Positions 27,760-35,743 of a stretch of 64,000 nt of DNA are shown piece by piece. Origin of the DNA: Microbacterium caowuchunii (GTDB lineage Bacteria > Actinomycetota > Actinomycetes > Actinomycetales > Microbacteriaceae); assembly GCF_008727755.1 (NCBI RefSeq), contig NZ_CP044231.1, forward strand, positions 372,001 to 436,000, given 5' to 3'. Every line of letters starts with the position of its first letter. Within the stretch, counting starts at the first letter, position 1. Both the position numbers and the translations under genes were made by a program. The notes beneath the pieces are model-generated. The model was not told the DNA's origin. It did no database searches and worked only from the letters and a program-made list of their open reading frames with translations.

Positions 27760-28491
27760 TCAGCCGCGCGACGAACGCGCGGTGCGTCCGCGGACGATGC
27801 CGATGAACGTGTCGACGAGCGGATCCTCGCGCTCCGCCGACCAGACCAGGGCGACGGGCGAGGTGGGTCCGTCCCGGAGCGGTCGGTGCTCCACATCCTT
27901 GCGCCGGTGCAGACGGGCGAGCGACATCGGCACGATCGTGATGCCCACTCCCGTCGCGACCGTCGCGATCGCGTCCTCGGTCGTCTCCAGGCGGGGGAAC
28001 CGCGGCGCCACCGTGCCCGGGACGGACACGTCCAGCACGTCGTCGGCGGGCACGATCAGGGTCTCCCCGGCGAGATCCGCGGCCGAGAGCTCGTCGGCGA
28101 CGGTGAGGTGGGACTCCCGTGCGCAGACCACGACGGATTCCTCCGTGTAGAGCCGGATGACGTGCAGCCCGCCGGTGTCGGCGGGGAGGCGGATGATCGC
28201 CGCGTCCACGAGGGCGGCGTGGACGGCCGGTATCTGTTCCTCGGCGCTGAGGGGGATGAGCTCGAGGGGGTTCCGGGGCATCCGCTCGGACCAGGTGTCG
28301 ATCCATTTTCCGGGGGTCGCACCCGCGACGGCGCCGAGTCGGAACGGGCCGGGGCGCGGCGGATCGGCGGGCGCATCCGCGGGGCGGGCCGTACGCGCAC
28401 CCGCTCGGGGTGGCGCGGGGCGTGCCGGGGTGCTGCCGCGGCCGGGGTTCTTGCGTCCGGTCGCGGGTCTGCCCTTGCGGTGTCCTGCCAT
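27760..28491 (-). CDS. LysR effector-domain protein lacking the HTH
   Basis: A 243-residue protein whose residues from about 50 on (FRLGAVAGATPGKWIDTW to the end) form a LysR-type substrate-binding domain; VVVCARESHL and ATGVGITIVPMSLARL are typical. The N-terminal DNA-binding helix-turn-helix is absent. In its place is a 50-residue basic, Pro-, Ala- and Gly-rich tail with GRPATGRKNPGRG, which resembles a disordered nucleic-acid-binding arm. ATG 28491 is six bases after TAGCCT. Whether the tail binds DNA is unknown. It could act as a ligand-binding partner of another regulator. Confidence 0.75.
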   Translation of the reverse strand: MAGHRKGRPATGRKNPGRGSTPARPAPPRAGARTARPADAPADPPRPGPFRLGAVAGATPGKWIDTWSERMPRNPLELIPLSAEEQIPAVHAALVDAAIIRLPADTGGLHVIRLYTEESVVVCARESHLTVADELSAADLAGETLIVPADDVLDVSVPGTVAPRFPRLETTEDAIATVATGVGITIVPMSLARLHRRKDVEHRPLRDGPTSPVALVWSAEREDPLVDTFIGIVRGRTARSSRG

Positions 28492-28497
28492 CACGCC

Positions 28498-28503
28498 AGG
28501 CTA
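28498..28503 (-). promoter_or_regulatory. -10 element, leaderless start at 28491
   Basis: TAGCCT on the minus strand ends 6 bases before ATG 28491. Confidence 0.55.
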
Positions 28504-28537
28504 ACCCGCCCGCCGCGACGTCACCGCCCGATCGGGA

Positions 28538-28945
28538 TCAGGCCGCGAGGCGGAGTCCGCGTCGGTCGGTCGCGACGCGTTCGCCGTCGCCGATGGTCTG
28601 GTCGTCGCCGATGAGTGACCCCCCGGCCACCTTCGCGCCCTCGCCCACCTGCGTACGCACGCCGATCTGCGCACCCGGACCGAGCTGGGCCTTCGACATG
28701 ATGTGCGCGTGCGGCGCGATGCGCGCCTTGGGGCCGACGACGACATCGCTCTCGATCCAGGCGCCGCGTCCGATGAACGCGCCTGCGGCGATCTGTACGC
28801 CGGGTTCGACGTAGGCGCCGGCTTCGACGCACGCCGTCGGGTGCACCTTCGCGCCGTTGGCCACGAGGCCCCGTCCGTTGACATGCTTGCGGTACCGCAG
28901 AGTCTCGCCGCGGTCGTTCTCGATGTCGATGTAGTTCTTGCCCAC
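28538..28945 (-). CDS. left-handed beta-helix (hexapeptide repeat) protein
   Basis: A 135-residue protein with about eight hexapeptide turns, for example VHPTACVEAGAYVEPGVQIAA and IGVRTQVGEGAKVAGGSLIG (repeat period visible as V/I every sixth residue). This is the LpxA-like left-handed parallel beta-helix fold, often used by acyl- or acetyltransferases and gamma-carbonic anhydrases; no catalytic or zinc-binding His set can be assigned. GTG 28945 is preceded by a strong GGAGGAGG, while the longer frame upstream is unlike the family. Function unknown. Confidence 0.7.
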   Translation of the reverse strand: MGKNYIDIENDRGETLRYRKHVNGRGLVANGAKVHPTACVEAGAYVEPGVQIAAGAFIGRGAWIESDVVVGPKARIAPHAHIMSKAQLGPGAQIGVRTQVGEGAKVAGGSLIGDDQTIGDGERVATDRRGLRLAA

Positions 28946-29139
28946 GATTCCCTCCTCCGGCACCTTCCGATGCCGAGCATTGAGATAACCTCCTGCCCCC
29001 CGATTCCATTCCCGCGCAAGTGATTCGGAGCGCCGCGCCGAACGGATGTGGGCGGGCCGGCTCTGGCGGCCCCGCCGAGAAGGGGCCATGATGACCTCAT
29101 CTGGAACCGATCACGTCTCGCGAACGAGGGGATCCACCC

Positions 29140-29223
29140 ATGGGTATGCATGATCTGGCGGAAACGGTCCGGGCGCGAAGCCTCGGCGCCGACGTGACTG
29201 CGGAGCGGGGGAGCGGGCGATGA
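29140..29223 (+). CDS. possible 27-residue leader peptide
   Basis: The reading frame MGMHDLAETVRARSLGADVT ends with a TGA that overlaps the aquaporin ATG as ATGA, the same coupling used throughout the window. AGGGG lies about 9 bases upstream. It may couple translation to the aquaporin gene. The leader region 28946-29139 also has GATGACCTCATC, a GATGA/TCATC inverted repeat at 29090-29101, whose role is unknown. Evidence is only the overlap, so confidence is low. Confidence 0.3.
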   Translation: MGMHDLAETVRARSLGADVTAERGSGR

Positions 29224-30032
29224 GCGATCCCCGGCCGGAGCCGGCGCGCGAAGCGACCGAGCTCGACCACACTCCCTCCACCGCCCCGGCCGGACCCTCT
29301 GCCGCGGCGGTCCTGCTGGCCGAGTTCTTCGGGACGTTCGTGCTCGTCTTCGGCGCGATCAGCACCGCACTGTTCGCGGCCGACTTCGGTGCGAGCGAGG
29401 ACGGCACGTCTCTGGGGGTGGGCTTCCTCGGCGTCGCCCTCGCGTTCGGGCTCACGATCGTCGCGGGCGCCTATGCGTTCGGCCCGATCTCCGGAGGTCA
29501 CTTCAATCCCGCGGTCACGCTGGGGCTGGCCGCGGCGGGACGTTTCCCCTGGAAGAGCACGATCGGGTACATCGTCGCGCAGGTCGTGGGCGGTGCCGTC
29601 GGCACCAGCGCGATCGCCCTGATCGGCGCGTTCGGACCGGACGGGTGGTTCGACGCCGCGCGGGAGGGCGGCTTCGCCAGTAACGGCTGGGATCAGCTCT
29701 CCCCGGGCGGGTTCGGCTTCGGCTCGGCCGTCGTGGTGGAGATCCTCTTCACCGGGCTCTTCGTCATGGTGATCCTGGGCGTGACCCATCCCACCCGGGG
29801 CAACCCCGCCCTCGCCGGCCTGGTGATCGGCCTGACGCTGACCCTCATCCACCTCGCGACCATCCCGGTCGACAACACCTCGGTCAACCCGGCCCGATCG
29901 ATCGCGACGGCCATTTACGGGGGCGGGGACGCGCTCGGGCAGCTGTGGGCGTTCATCGTTTTCCCGATCGTGGGGGCGCTGATCGCGGGCGTCTGCTACC
30001 GCATGCTGTTCGACGGGAAGCGCGGGCGCTGA
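29220..30032 (+). CDS. aquaporin (MIP family)
   Basis: A 270-residue water or small-solute channel of the inner membrane, with six helices and the two half-helices that carry NPA motifs: GGHFNPAVTLGL and TSVNPARSIATA. A 30-residue polar N-terminal tail precedes helix one, AVLLAEFFGTFVLVFGA. Residues near the selectivity filter, such as HF before NPA and the Arg after the second NPA, point to a water-selective AqpZ-like channel instead of a glycerol facilitator. ATG 29220 overlaps a possible leader peptide. The last 37 bases overlap the convergent nei gene. Confidence 0.92.
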   Translation: MSDPRPEPAREATELDHTPSTAPAGPSAAAVLLAEFFGTFVLVFGAISTALFAADFGASEDGTSLGVGFLGVALAFGLTIVAGAYAFGPISGGHFNPAVTLGLAAAGRFPWKSTIGYIVAQVVGGAVGTSAIALIGAFGPDGWFDAAREGGFASNGWDQLSPGGFGFGSAVVVEILFTGLFVMVILGVTHPTRGNPALAGLVIGLTLTLIHLATIPVDNTSVNPARSIATAIYGGGDALGQLWAFIVFPIVGALIAGVCYRMLFDGKRGR

Positions 30033-30796
30033 CAGCGCGGACACCAGAAGACGTTACGTTCCGACGTCGGCTGCGCGCCGAGCGAGGTCTCCCGCACGAG
30101 AGTGCCACACCGGCGGCACGGCCTGCCCGCGCGGCCGTACACCCACATCCTGCGGCCGGGGCGATCCTCGCCGGTGAAGGTGCGGGCGGGGCGGTCCCGG
30201 TTCGCCCGCATCATCCGTGCGCCGGTCTCGATGAGGGCGGTGGTGTCGACCTCCCGGGCGGGCGTGGTGGGGTCGATGCCGCGCACGAAGAGCAGTTCGT
30301 TGGCGTACACGTTCCCGAACCCCGCGACGTTCCGCTGGTCGAGCACCGCGACGTGGACCGCGCGATCGTCCGCCGCCAGCCGACGCGCGGCCTCGGCAGG
30401 GTCCCAGTCCTCGGCGAGCGGATCCGGTCCGAGGTGCCCGACCAGGTCGTGCTCGTCCGTCGTCGGGACGACATCCAGCATCGCCAGGTCGAAACCCACC
30501 GCATCCGCGCCGGGGACGCCGAGGACGGCGCGCGCGGTGTGCGCGGGTTTCTGCCACCGGGCGCCGGGCACGTAGACGTGCCACTCGCCCTCCATCTTCA
30601 GATGCGAGTGCACGCTCACCCCTCCCACACGGATGAGCAGGTGCTTGCCGCGCGGGATCACCGACCGCACCGTCTCCCCGCGCAGGTCCACCGTCGCCAC
30701 CCGCGGGACCCGCAGGTCGCAACGGATGAGCTCGCGCCCGGTGAGGGCTGCGTCCAGCCGGTGGGCCGTGCGGTAGACGGTGTCGCCCTCAGGCAC
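29996..30796 (-). CDS. nei: endonuclease VIII-type DNA glycosylase/AP lyase
   Basis: A 266-residue Fpg/Nei base-excision-repair enzyme that removes oxidised bases and nicks the abasic site. After removal of the initiator residue the chain begins PEGDTVYRTA, with Pro as nucleophile and Glu as partner. The H2TH region is VAGFGNVYANELLFVRGIDP. The C-terminal zinc finger has CRRCGT and CPRCQ. GTG 30796 is therefore fixed by the catalytic proline. It overlaps the 3' end of lhr by eight bases. The same lhr-nei order is known in mycobacteria, and supports joint action in repair. Confidence 0.93.
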   Translation of the reverse strand: MPEGDTVYRTAHRLDAALTGRELIRCDLRVPRVATVDLRGETVRSVIPRGKHLLIRVGGVSVHSHLKMEGEWHVYVPGARWQKPAHTARAVLGVPGADAVGFDLAMLDVVPTTDEHDLVGHLGPDPLAEDWDPAEAARRLAADDRAVHVAVLDQRNVAGFGNVYANELLFVRGIDPTTPAREVDTTALIETGARMMRANRDRPARTFTGEDRPGRRMWVYGRAGRPCRRCGTLVRETSLGAQPTSERNVFWCPRCQRPRFPSNSMR

Positions 30797-33700
30797 GAGT
30801 GCCCCCCAGGGGCTCCCGCGTCGCTCGGACCGCATCGCCCGCCGTCTGCCGACGCAGCGTCATCCCGCGCGGGGATTCGACGAACCCGGCGTCGCGCAGC
30901 ATCCGCCCGATCGCCGCTCCGATCACGAACGTCCCGTTGACCTGCTCGATCGTCAGCGTCTCGAGTGCGCGCGCGCGGGCCGTCGTGGCGAGCGAACGGG
31001 TGGCGGCGGCCAGCTCCTCCTCGTCCTCGCTGAACGCCAGCGCGGTCTTCCCGCCGCGTTCGAGGTAGAGCACGAGCTCCCCGTCGACCAGCACCACGAG
31101 GGCGCCGGCCTTGCGGCCAGGGCGGTGCTTGCCGCTCTCTCGCGCGGGCCAGCCGAGCGCCGCCCCGTAGGGATTGGCGGGGTCCGTCGCGGCCAGGGTG
31201 ACCGCCGTGCGGGGCGGTGGGTCCGGGAGCGCCGCGTACTCGCGCAGCCGGTCGATCGTGGCCGAGGCGGCGAACTGCGCCGCACCCAGCTTCTCGATGA
31301 GATAGCCGCGGCGGCAGTGCCCTGCCTCCTCGAAGCCGGACAGCACGCGGTACATCTGGGCGAACCCACCCGGGATCCCCTCGTTCTGCACAGCGCCCCG
31401 GGTGACGACGCCGTATCGGTCGAGCAGGAGGCCGGCCGCGGCGGTCGCCCGCAGGGTGGGGTCGGACTCGGCCGCGGGCAGCACGGACCAGCGTCCTCCC
31501 GCCGTGGCGGACCGGGCGGGCGCCGTGGGCCGGGGCAGGGAGGTCCCGCGGAACATCCGGGCGCGTGGCGCCCGTCGGGCGACGCGGTGCGCCTGCGATC
31601 CGCCCGCGAGGAGCCCGCGTACCGGGGCGAACGTGTCGTTGGTCACCCGGCCGGACCAGGCGAGCCGCCAGAGCGCCTCGACAACGGACTGGTCGTTCTC
31701 CGCCTCCGTCAGCGCGCGCACCTGCGCGGGGAAATAAGCGCCGCCGGCCGACAGCACGTCGAGCACGCGCGCGTCGAGGGAGTCGGCGGGCACGTCGATC
31801 TCGGGTTCCGGAAGGGTGAGCGCCGCCGTGTCGGCGGGGTGCAGGGAGATCCAGCCGTCCCGGCCGGGGAGGGAGCCGTGCCCGGCCCAGAGGACCTCGC
31901 CGGTCGTCGTGAGCTCGTCCAGCATCCCGGGTGCGTAGTCGCGCACGCGCGAGGGCAGCACGAGGGACTCCCAGGCGCTCGCGGGGAGGGGGACGCCGGC
32001 GAGCTGCTCGATGACCATGAGGGTCCCGTCGACGCCGTCCAGCGGACGGGTGAGGTGCTGCCAGGACGGCAGGAAGCGGGCGAACGAGTCCGGCGGGACG
32101 GGCTCGACGCTCCCGCGGATGGCAGCGAGCGACCGCATCCGCAGGCGGCGGAGCACCTCGGTGTCGCACCACTCCGTCTCGTCCGGCTGCGGTGCCCGGG
32201 TCTCGGGGAGGAAGAATCCGCTCGTGACGCGTCCCGAAGACTCCAGGCGCTGCAGTGCGTGCCGGGCGACAGCCACGCCGACGCCGAAACGGGCGGCGAC
32301 CGCGTCCGCGGTGAAAGGACCGTGGGTGCGCGCGTGGCGGGCGACGAGGTCGCCGAAGGGGTCGGGGAACGGTTCGAGGAAGGCCTGCGGCACACCCACC
32401 GGGAGCGCGACGCCGAGGGCGTCCCGCAAGCGCCCGGCATCCTCGATGGCCGCGATCCGCGGGGTTCCGGCGATGCTCACCCGGATCGCGCGGCGTGCCT
32501 GCACGAGTGATTCGGCGTGCGCCGCCGCGAGCGCGGCGTCGGCCGCGACGGGAACCGGCTCGTCCTCTCCCTCGGTCTCCGTGCCGCGCAGGCGTTCCGC
32601 GATCTCGGCCTCGTCGAGCGGCCCGAGGATGCGCAGCAGGTCGGCGACGCCCTCGAGGCCCTTCGCTCGGCGGTCCGGGGCGAGGCGTTGCGCCTCGCGC
32701 TCGAACTGCTCGATGACGGCGGGGTCCAGCAGCTCGCGCATCTCGATCTTGCCGAGCAGCTCCGAGAGCAGCCCCGGGTCGACGGACAGTGCGGCCGCGC
32801 GCCGTTCGGCGAGGGGCGAGTCGCCCTCGTACATGAACGCGCCCACGTACCCGAAGAGCAGATCGCGCGCGAACGGCGAGGGTTGCGTCGTGGTGGTCTC
32901 GACGAGGCGGATGCGGCGGTCCGCGATCTGCCGCGCGATGCGCATCAGCGCGGGCAGGTCGTAGACGTCCTGCAGCACCTCCCGCAGCGTTTCCAGGATG
33001 ATCGGGAACGTGGGGTGCCGGCGCGCGACCTCCAGCAGCTGCGCGGAGCGCTGCCGCTGCTGCCAGAGCGGGCTGCGCCGGTTCGGGTTCGTCCGGGGCA
33101 TGAGCAGCGCCCGTGCTGCGCACTCCCGGAAGCGGGACGCGAACAGTGCCGAGCCGCCCACCTCGTCGGTGACGATCCGGTCGAGCTCGTCGGCGTCGAA
33201 GACGAACAGTTCCGCGCCCGGCGGGTCGGCGGTCGCATCCGGGATCCGGGCGATGATGCCGTCGTCGCTGGCCACCGCCGAACCCTCGACGCCCAGGCGT
33301 TCCCGGATGCGGGCGTTCACCGCCAGCGCCCAGGGGGCGTGCACCTGCATCCCGTAGGGCGAGTGCAGGATCACGCGCCAGTCGCCCACCTCGTCGCGGC
33401 TGCGTTCCACCGTGAGCTGGCGATCGCTGGGCACCGATCCGGTGGCCTCGCGCTGTTCCGCGAGGTAGGCGAGCAGGTTGTCCTGAGCGCGGTCGTCGAG
33501 TCCGGCCTCGGTGAGCCGGGCGCGCGCCTTCTCCGGGGCGGCGGCGGAGACCTCCCGGGAGAACCTCCCGAGCGCCTCACCGAGCTCGGCGGGACGTCCG
33601 ATGCCGTCGCCGTGCCAGAACGGCACCTTCCCGGGCTGACCGAATGCGGGGACCACGTTGACGCGGTCGTGGGTGATCTCCACGATCCGCCAGCTGGTCG

Positions 33701-35546
33701 TGCCGAGGGTGAACACGTCGTTCACCCGCGATTCATAGACCATCTCCTCGTCGAGCTCCCCGACCCGGGCGTTCTGGGACTCCCCGGCCACGAAGACCCC
33801 GAACAGGCCGCGGTCCGGGATGGTGCCGCCGCTCGTGACCGCGATCCGTTGCGCGCCGGGGCGGCCCGTGATCGTGCCCTGGTCGCGGTCCCAGACCACG
33901 CGGGGGCGGAGCTCCGCGAACTCGTCCGAGGGGAACCGGCCGGCCAGCAGGTCGAGCGTCGCCTCGTAGGCGGAGCGGGGCAGGGTGCGGAACGGGGCGC
34001 TGCGGCGCACCGTCTCGAACCACTCCTCGACGTCGAGCGTCTCCAGCGCTGTCGCGGCCACGGTCTGCTGGGCGAGGATGTCCAGCGGGTTCTGCGGGAT
34101 CCGGATGGCTTCGATCTGGCCGGCGAGCATCCGCTCGGTGACGATCGCGGTGTGCAGCACGTCGCCGCGGTGCTTGGGGAAGAGCGCTGCCTTGCTGATC
34201 TCGCCCACCTGGTGCCCGGCGCGACCGACGCGCTGCAGCCCTGAGGCCGCGGAGGGCGGCGCCTCGACCTGGATCACGAGGTCGACGGCACCCATGTCGA
34301 TGCCGAGTTCCAGGCTGCTGGTGGCGACGACGCAGCGCAGCACGCCGGATTTCAGCTCGTCCTCGACGATGGCCCGCTGCTCCTTGGAGACGGAGCCGTG
34401 GTGGGCCTTCGCGAGCACGGGGTCGGCTCCGGCGGTCGCTCCGGCCTGCGCCATCATCGCCGCCGGCACCGTGGCCTCCGGCAGGTCGATCCCCAGTCGC
34501 TCGCTGTAGATCTCGTTGAGGCGCGCGGTGAGGCGTTCGGCCAGGCGGCGCGAGTTCGAGAACACGATCGTGGAGCGGTGCTGGAGGATGCGGTCGACGA
34601 TCGCCTCCTCGACGTGGGGCCAGAGCGAGCCGGTGGATTCGGTGTTCTCGCTCCGCGGGCCGGGCGGGGCGAACCAGTCGCCTTCCGTATCCGTGTCCGG
34701 GTCTTCCGCTGCGGCCGGGGTTGCGGGCGGGGGAGCCTCGCCCGGTGGGGGCGGCGGGTTCAGCATGTCGTCGACGGGGACGACGACCGACAGATCGAAG
34801 GTCTTGCTCGCGCGCGGGGCGACGATGTCGACCGGGGCGGCGCCGCCGAGGAACCGGGCGACCTCGTCGATCGGGCGGACCGTCGCGGACAGTCCGATGC
34901 GTTGCGCGGGTTCATCGAGCAGGGCGTCCAGGCGCTCGAGGCTGACGGCGAGGTGGGCGCCGCGCTTGGTCGCGGCGACCGCGTGCACCTCGTCGACGAT
35001 GACGGTGTGCACGTTGCGGAGCGTCTCCTTCGCCTGGCTGGTCAGCATCAGGTAGAGGGACTCGGGGGTGGTGATGAGGATGTCGGGCGGATCGGTGACG
35101 AGCTTGCGGCGGTCGGCCGAGGGGGTGTCCCCGGAGCGGACGCCGACCGTGACCTGCGGGGCGGGGACGCCGAGGCGGCGCGCGGAGTGGCCGATGCCGA
35201 CGAGCGGCGATCGGAGGTTCCGCTCCACGTCGACGCCCAGGGCCTTCAGTGGGGAGATGTAGAGGACACGGGTGCGGGCGGGATCGCGTTCGGGTCGCTT
35301 GCGGCGCCCGCGTCCCGGGTCCTGCTCGGGTTGGGCGGGGGCGTCCTGCCGCTCTCGGAACACGCTGTCGATCGCCCAGAGGAAGGCCGAGAGGGTCTTG
35401 CCCGATCCGGTCGGGGCGACCACGAGGGCGTGCCTGCCCTGTGAGATGGCCTCCCAGGCGCCGGCCTGCGCGGCTGTCGGCTCGGGGAAGGCGCCGCGGA
35501 ACCAGTCCTGCGTGGCAGGGGAGAACCGGTGCAGCACGTCGCCCAC
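30789..35546 (-). CDS. lhr: Lhr-type large superfamily 2 DNA helicase
   Basis: A 1,585-residue ATP-dependent 3'-5' DNA helicase of the long-form Lhr family (about 1,500 residues). Motif I APTGSGKT lies at 44-51, motif II DEVH at 185-188, motif III SAT soon after, and motif VI is in QRVGRAGHQVGE. The C-terminal 600 residues contain the Lhr-specific winged-helix and beta-barrel domains. A Pro- and Asp-rich insert (PPPPPGEAPPP) sits in the first 320 residues. GTG 35546 precedes the helicase homology; the in-frame extension to 35660 is not conserved. TACTGT at 35602-35607 is a possible -10. It is coupled to nei. Confidence 0.95.
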   Translation of the reverse strand: MGDVLHRFSPATQDWFRGAFPEPTAAQAGAWEAISQGRHALVVAPTGSGKTLSAFLWAIDSVFRERQDAPAQPEQDPGRGRRKRPERDPARTRVLYISPLKALGVDVERNLRSPLVGIGHSARRLGVPAPQVTVGVRSGDTPSADRRKLVTDPPDILITTPESLYLMLTSQAKETLRNVHTVIVDEVHAVAATKRGAHLAVSLERLDALLDEPAQRIGLSATVRPIDEVARFLGGAAPVDIVAPRASKTFDLSVVVPVDDMLNPPPPPGEAPPPATPAAAEDPDTDTEGDWFAPPGPRSENTESTGSLWPHVEEAIVDRILQHRSTIVFSNSRRLAERLTARLNEIYSERLGIDLPEATVPAAMMAQAGATAGADPVLAKAHHGSVSKEQRAIVEDELKSGVLRCVVATSSLELGIDMGAVDLVIQVEAPPSAASGLQRVGRAGHQVGEISKAALFPKHRGDVLHTAIVTERMLAGQIEAIRIPQNPLDILAQQTVAATALETLDVEEWFETVRRSAPFRTLPRSAYEATLDLLAGRFPSDEFAELRPRVVWDRDQGTITGRPGAQRIAVTSGGTIPDRGLFGVFVAGESQNARVGELDEEMVYESRVNDVFTLGTTSWRIVEITHDRVNVVPAFGQPGKVPFWHGDGIGRPAELGEALGRFSREVSAAAPEKARARLTEAGLDDRAQDNLLAYLAEQREATGSVPSDRQLTVERSRDEVGDWRVILHSPYGMQVHAPWALAVNARIRERLGVEGSAVASDDGIIARIPDATADPPGAELFVFDADELDRIVTDEVGGSALFASRFRECAARALLMPRTNPNRRSPLWQQRQRSAQLLEVARRHPTFPIILETLREVLQDVYDLPALMRIARQIADRRIRLVETTTTQPSPFARDLLFGYVGAFMYEGDSPLAERRAAALSVDPGLLSELLGKIEMRELLDPAVIEQFEREAQRLAPDRRAKGLEGVADLLRILGPLDEAEIAERLRGTETEGEDEPVPVAADAALAAAHAESLVQARRAIRVSIAGTPRIAAIEDAGRLRDALGVALPVGVPQAFLEPFPDPFGDLVARHARTHGPFTADAVAARFGVGVAVARHALQRLESSGRVTSGFFLPETRAPQPDETEWCDTEVLRRLRMRSLAAIRGSVEPVPPDSFARFLPSWQHLTRPLDGVDGTLMVIEQLAGVPLPASAWESLVLPSRVRDYAPGMLDELTTTGEVLWAGHGSLPGRDGWISLHPADTAALTLPEPEIDVPADSLDARVLDVLSAGGAYFPAQVRALTEAENDQSVVEALWRLAWSGRVTNDTFAPVRGLLAGGSQAHRVARRAPRARMFRGTSLPRPTAPARSATAGGRWSVLPAAESDPTLRATAAAGLLLDRYGVVTRGAVQNEGIPGGFAQMYRVLSGFEEAGHCRRGYLIEKLGAAQFAASATIDRLREYAALPDPPPRTAVTLAATDPANPYGAALGWPARESGKHRPGRKAGALVVLVDGELVLYLERGGKTALAFSEDEEELAAATRSLATTARARALETLTIEQVNGTFVIGAAIGRMLRDAGFVESPRGMTLRRQTAGDAVRATREPLGGTRA

Positions 35547-35700
35547 CCGACCATCTTCACCGCAACCGCCGACATGTGGGCGGGGATTGCGCTCACGGCG
35601 CACAGTAGCGGCGGCGATCCTGGCGGCGGATGCGCTTCTCGGCGGGGAGCCGGGCAGCACCGTGTGCGCTCGGCTGTCGGTCGCGTGGTGCCGGAACAGC

Positions 35701-35743
35701 GGCGGTCACGTCACCGTCAGCGCGGCGGTCACGTCACGGTCAG
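35701..35743. repeat. 23-base-period direct repeat
   Basis: The 20-base unit at 35701-35720 recurs at 35724-35743 with a single mismatch (C/G), each containing GGTCACGTCAC. The second copy overlaps the last bases of the DUF222 gene. The remainder of 35547-35739 shows no gene. Confidence 0.8.
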
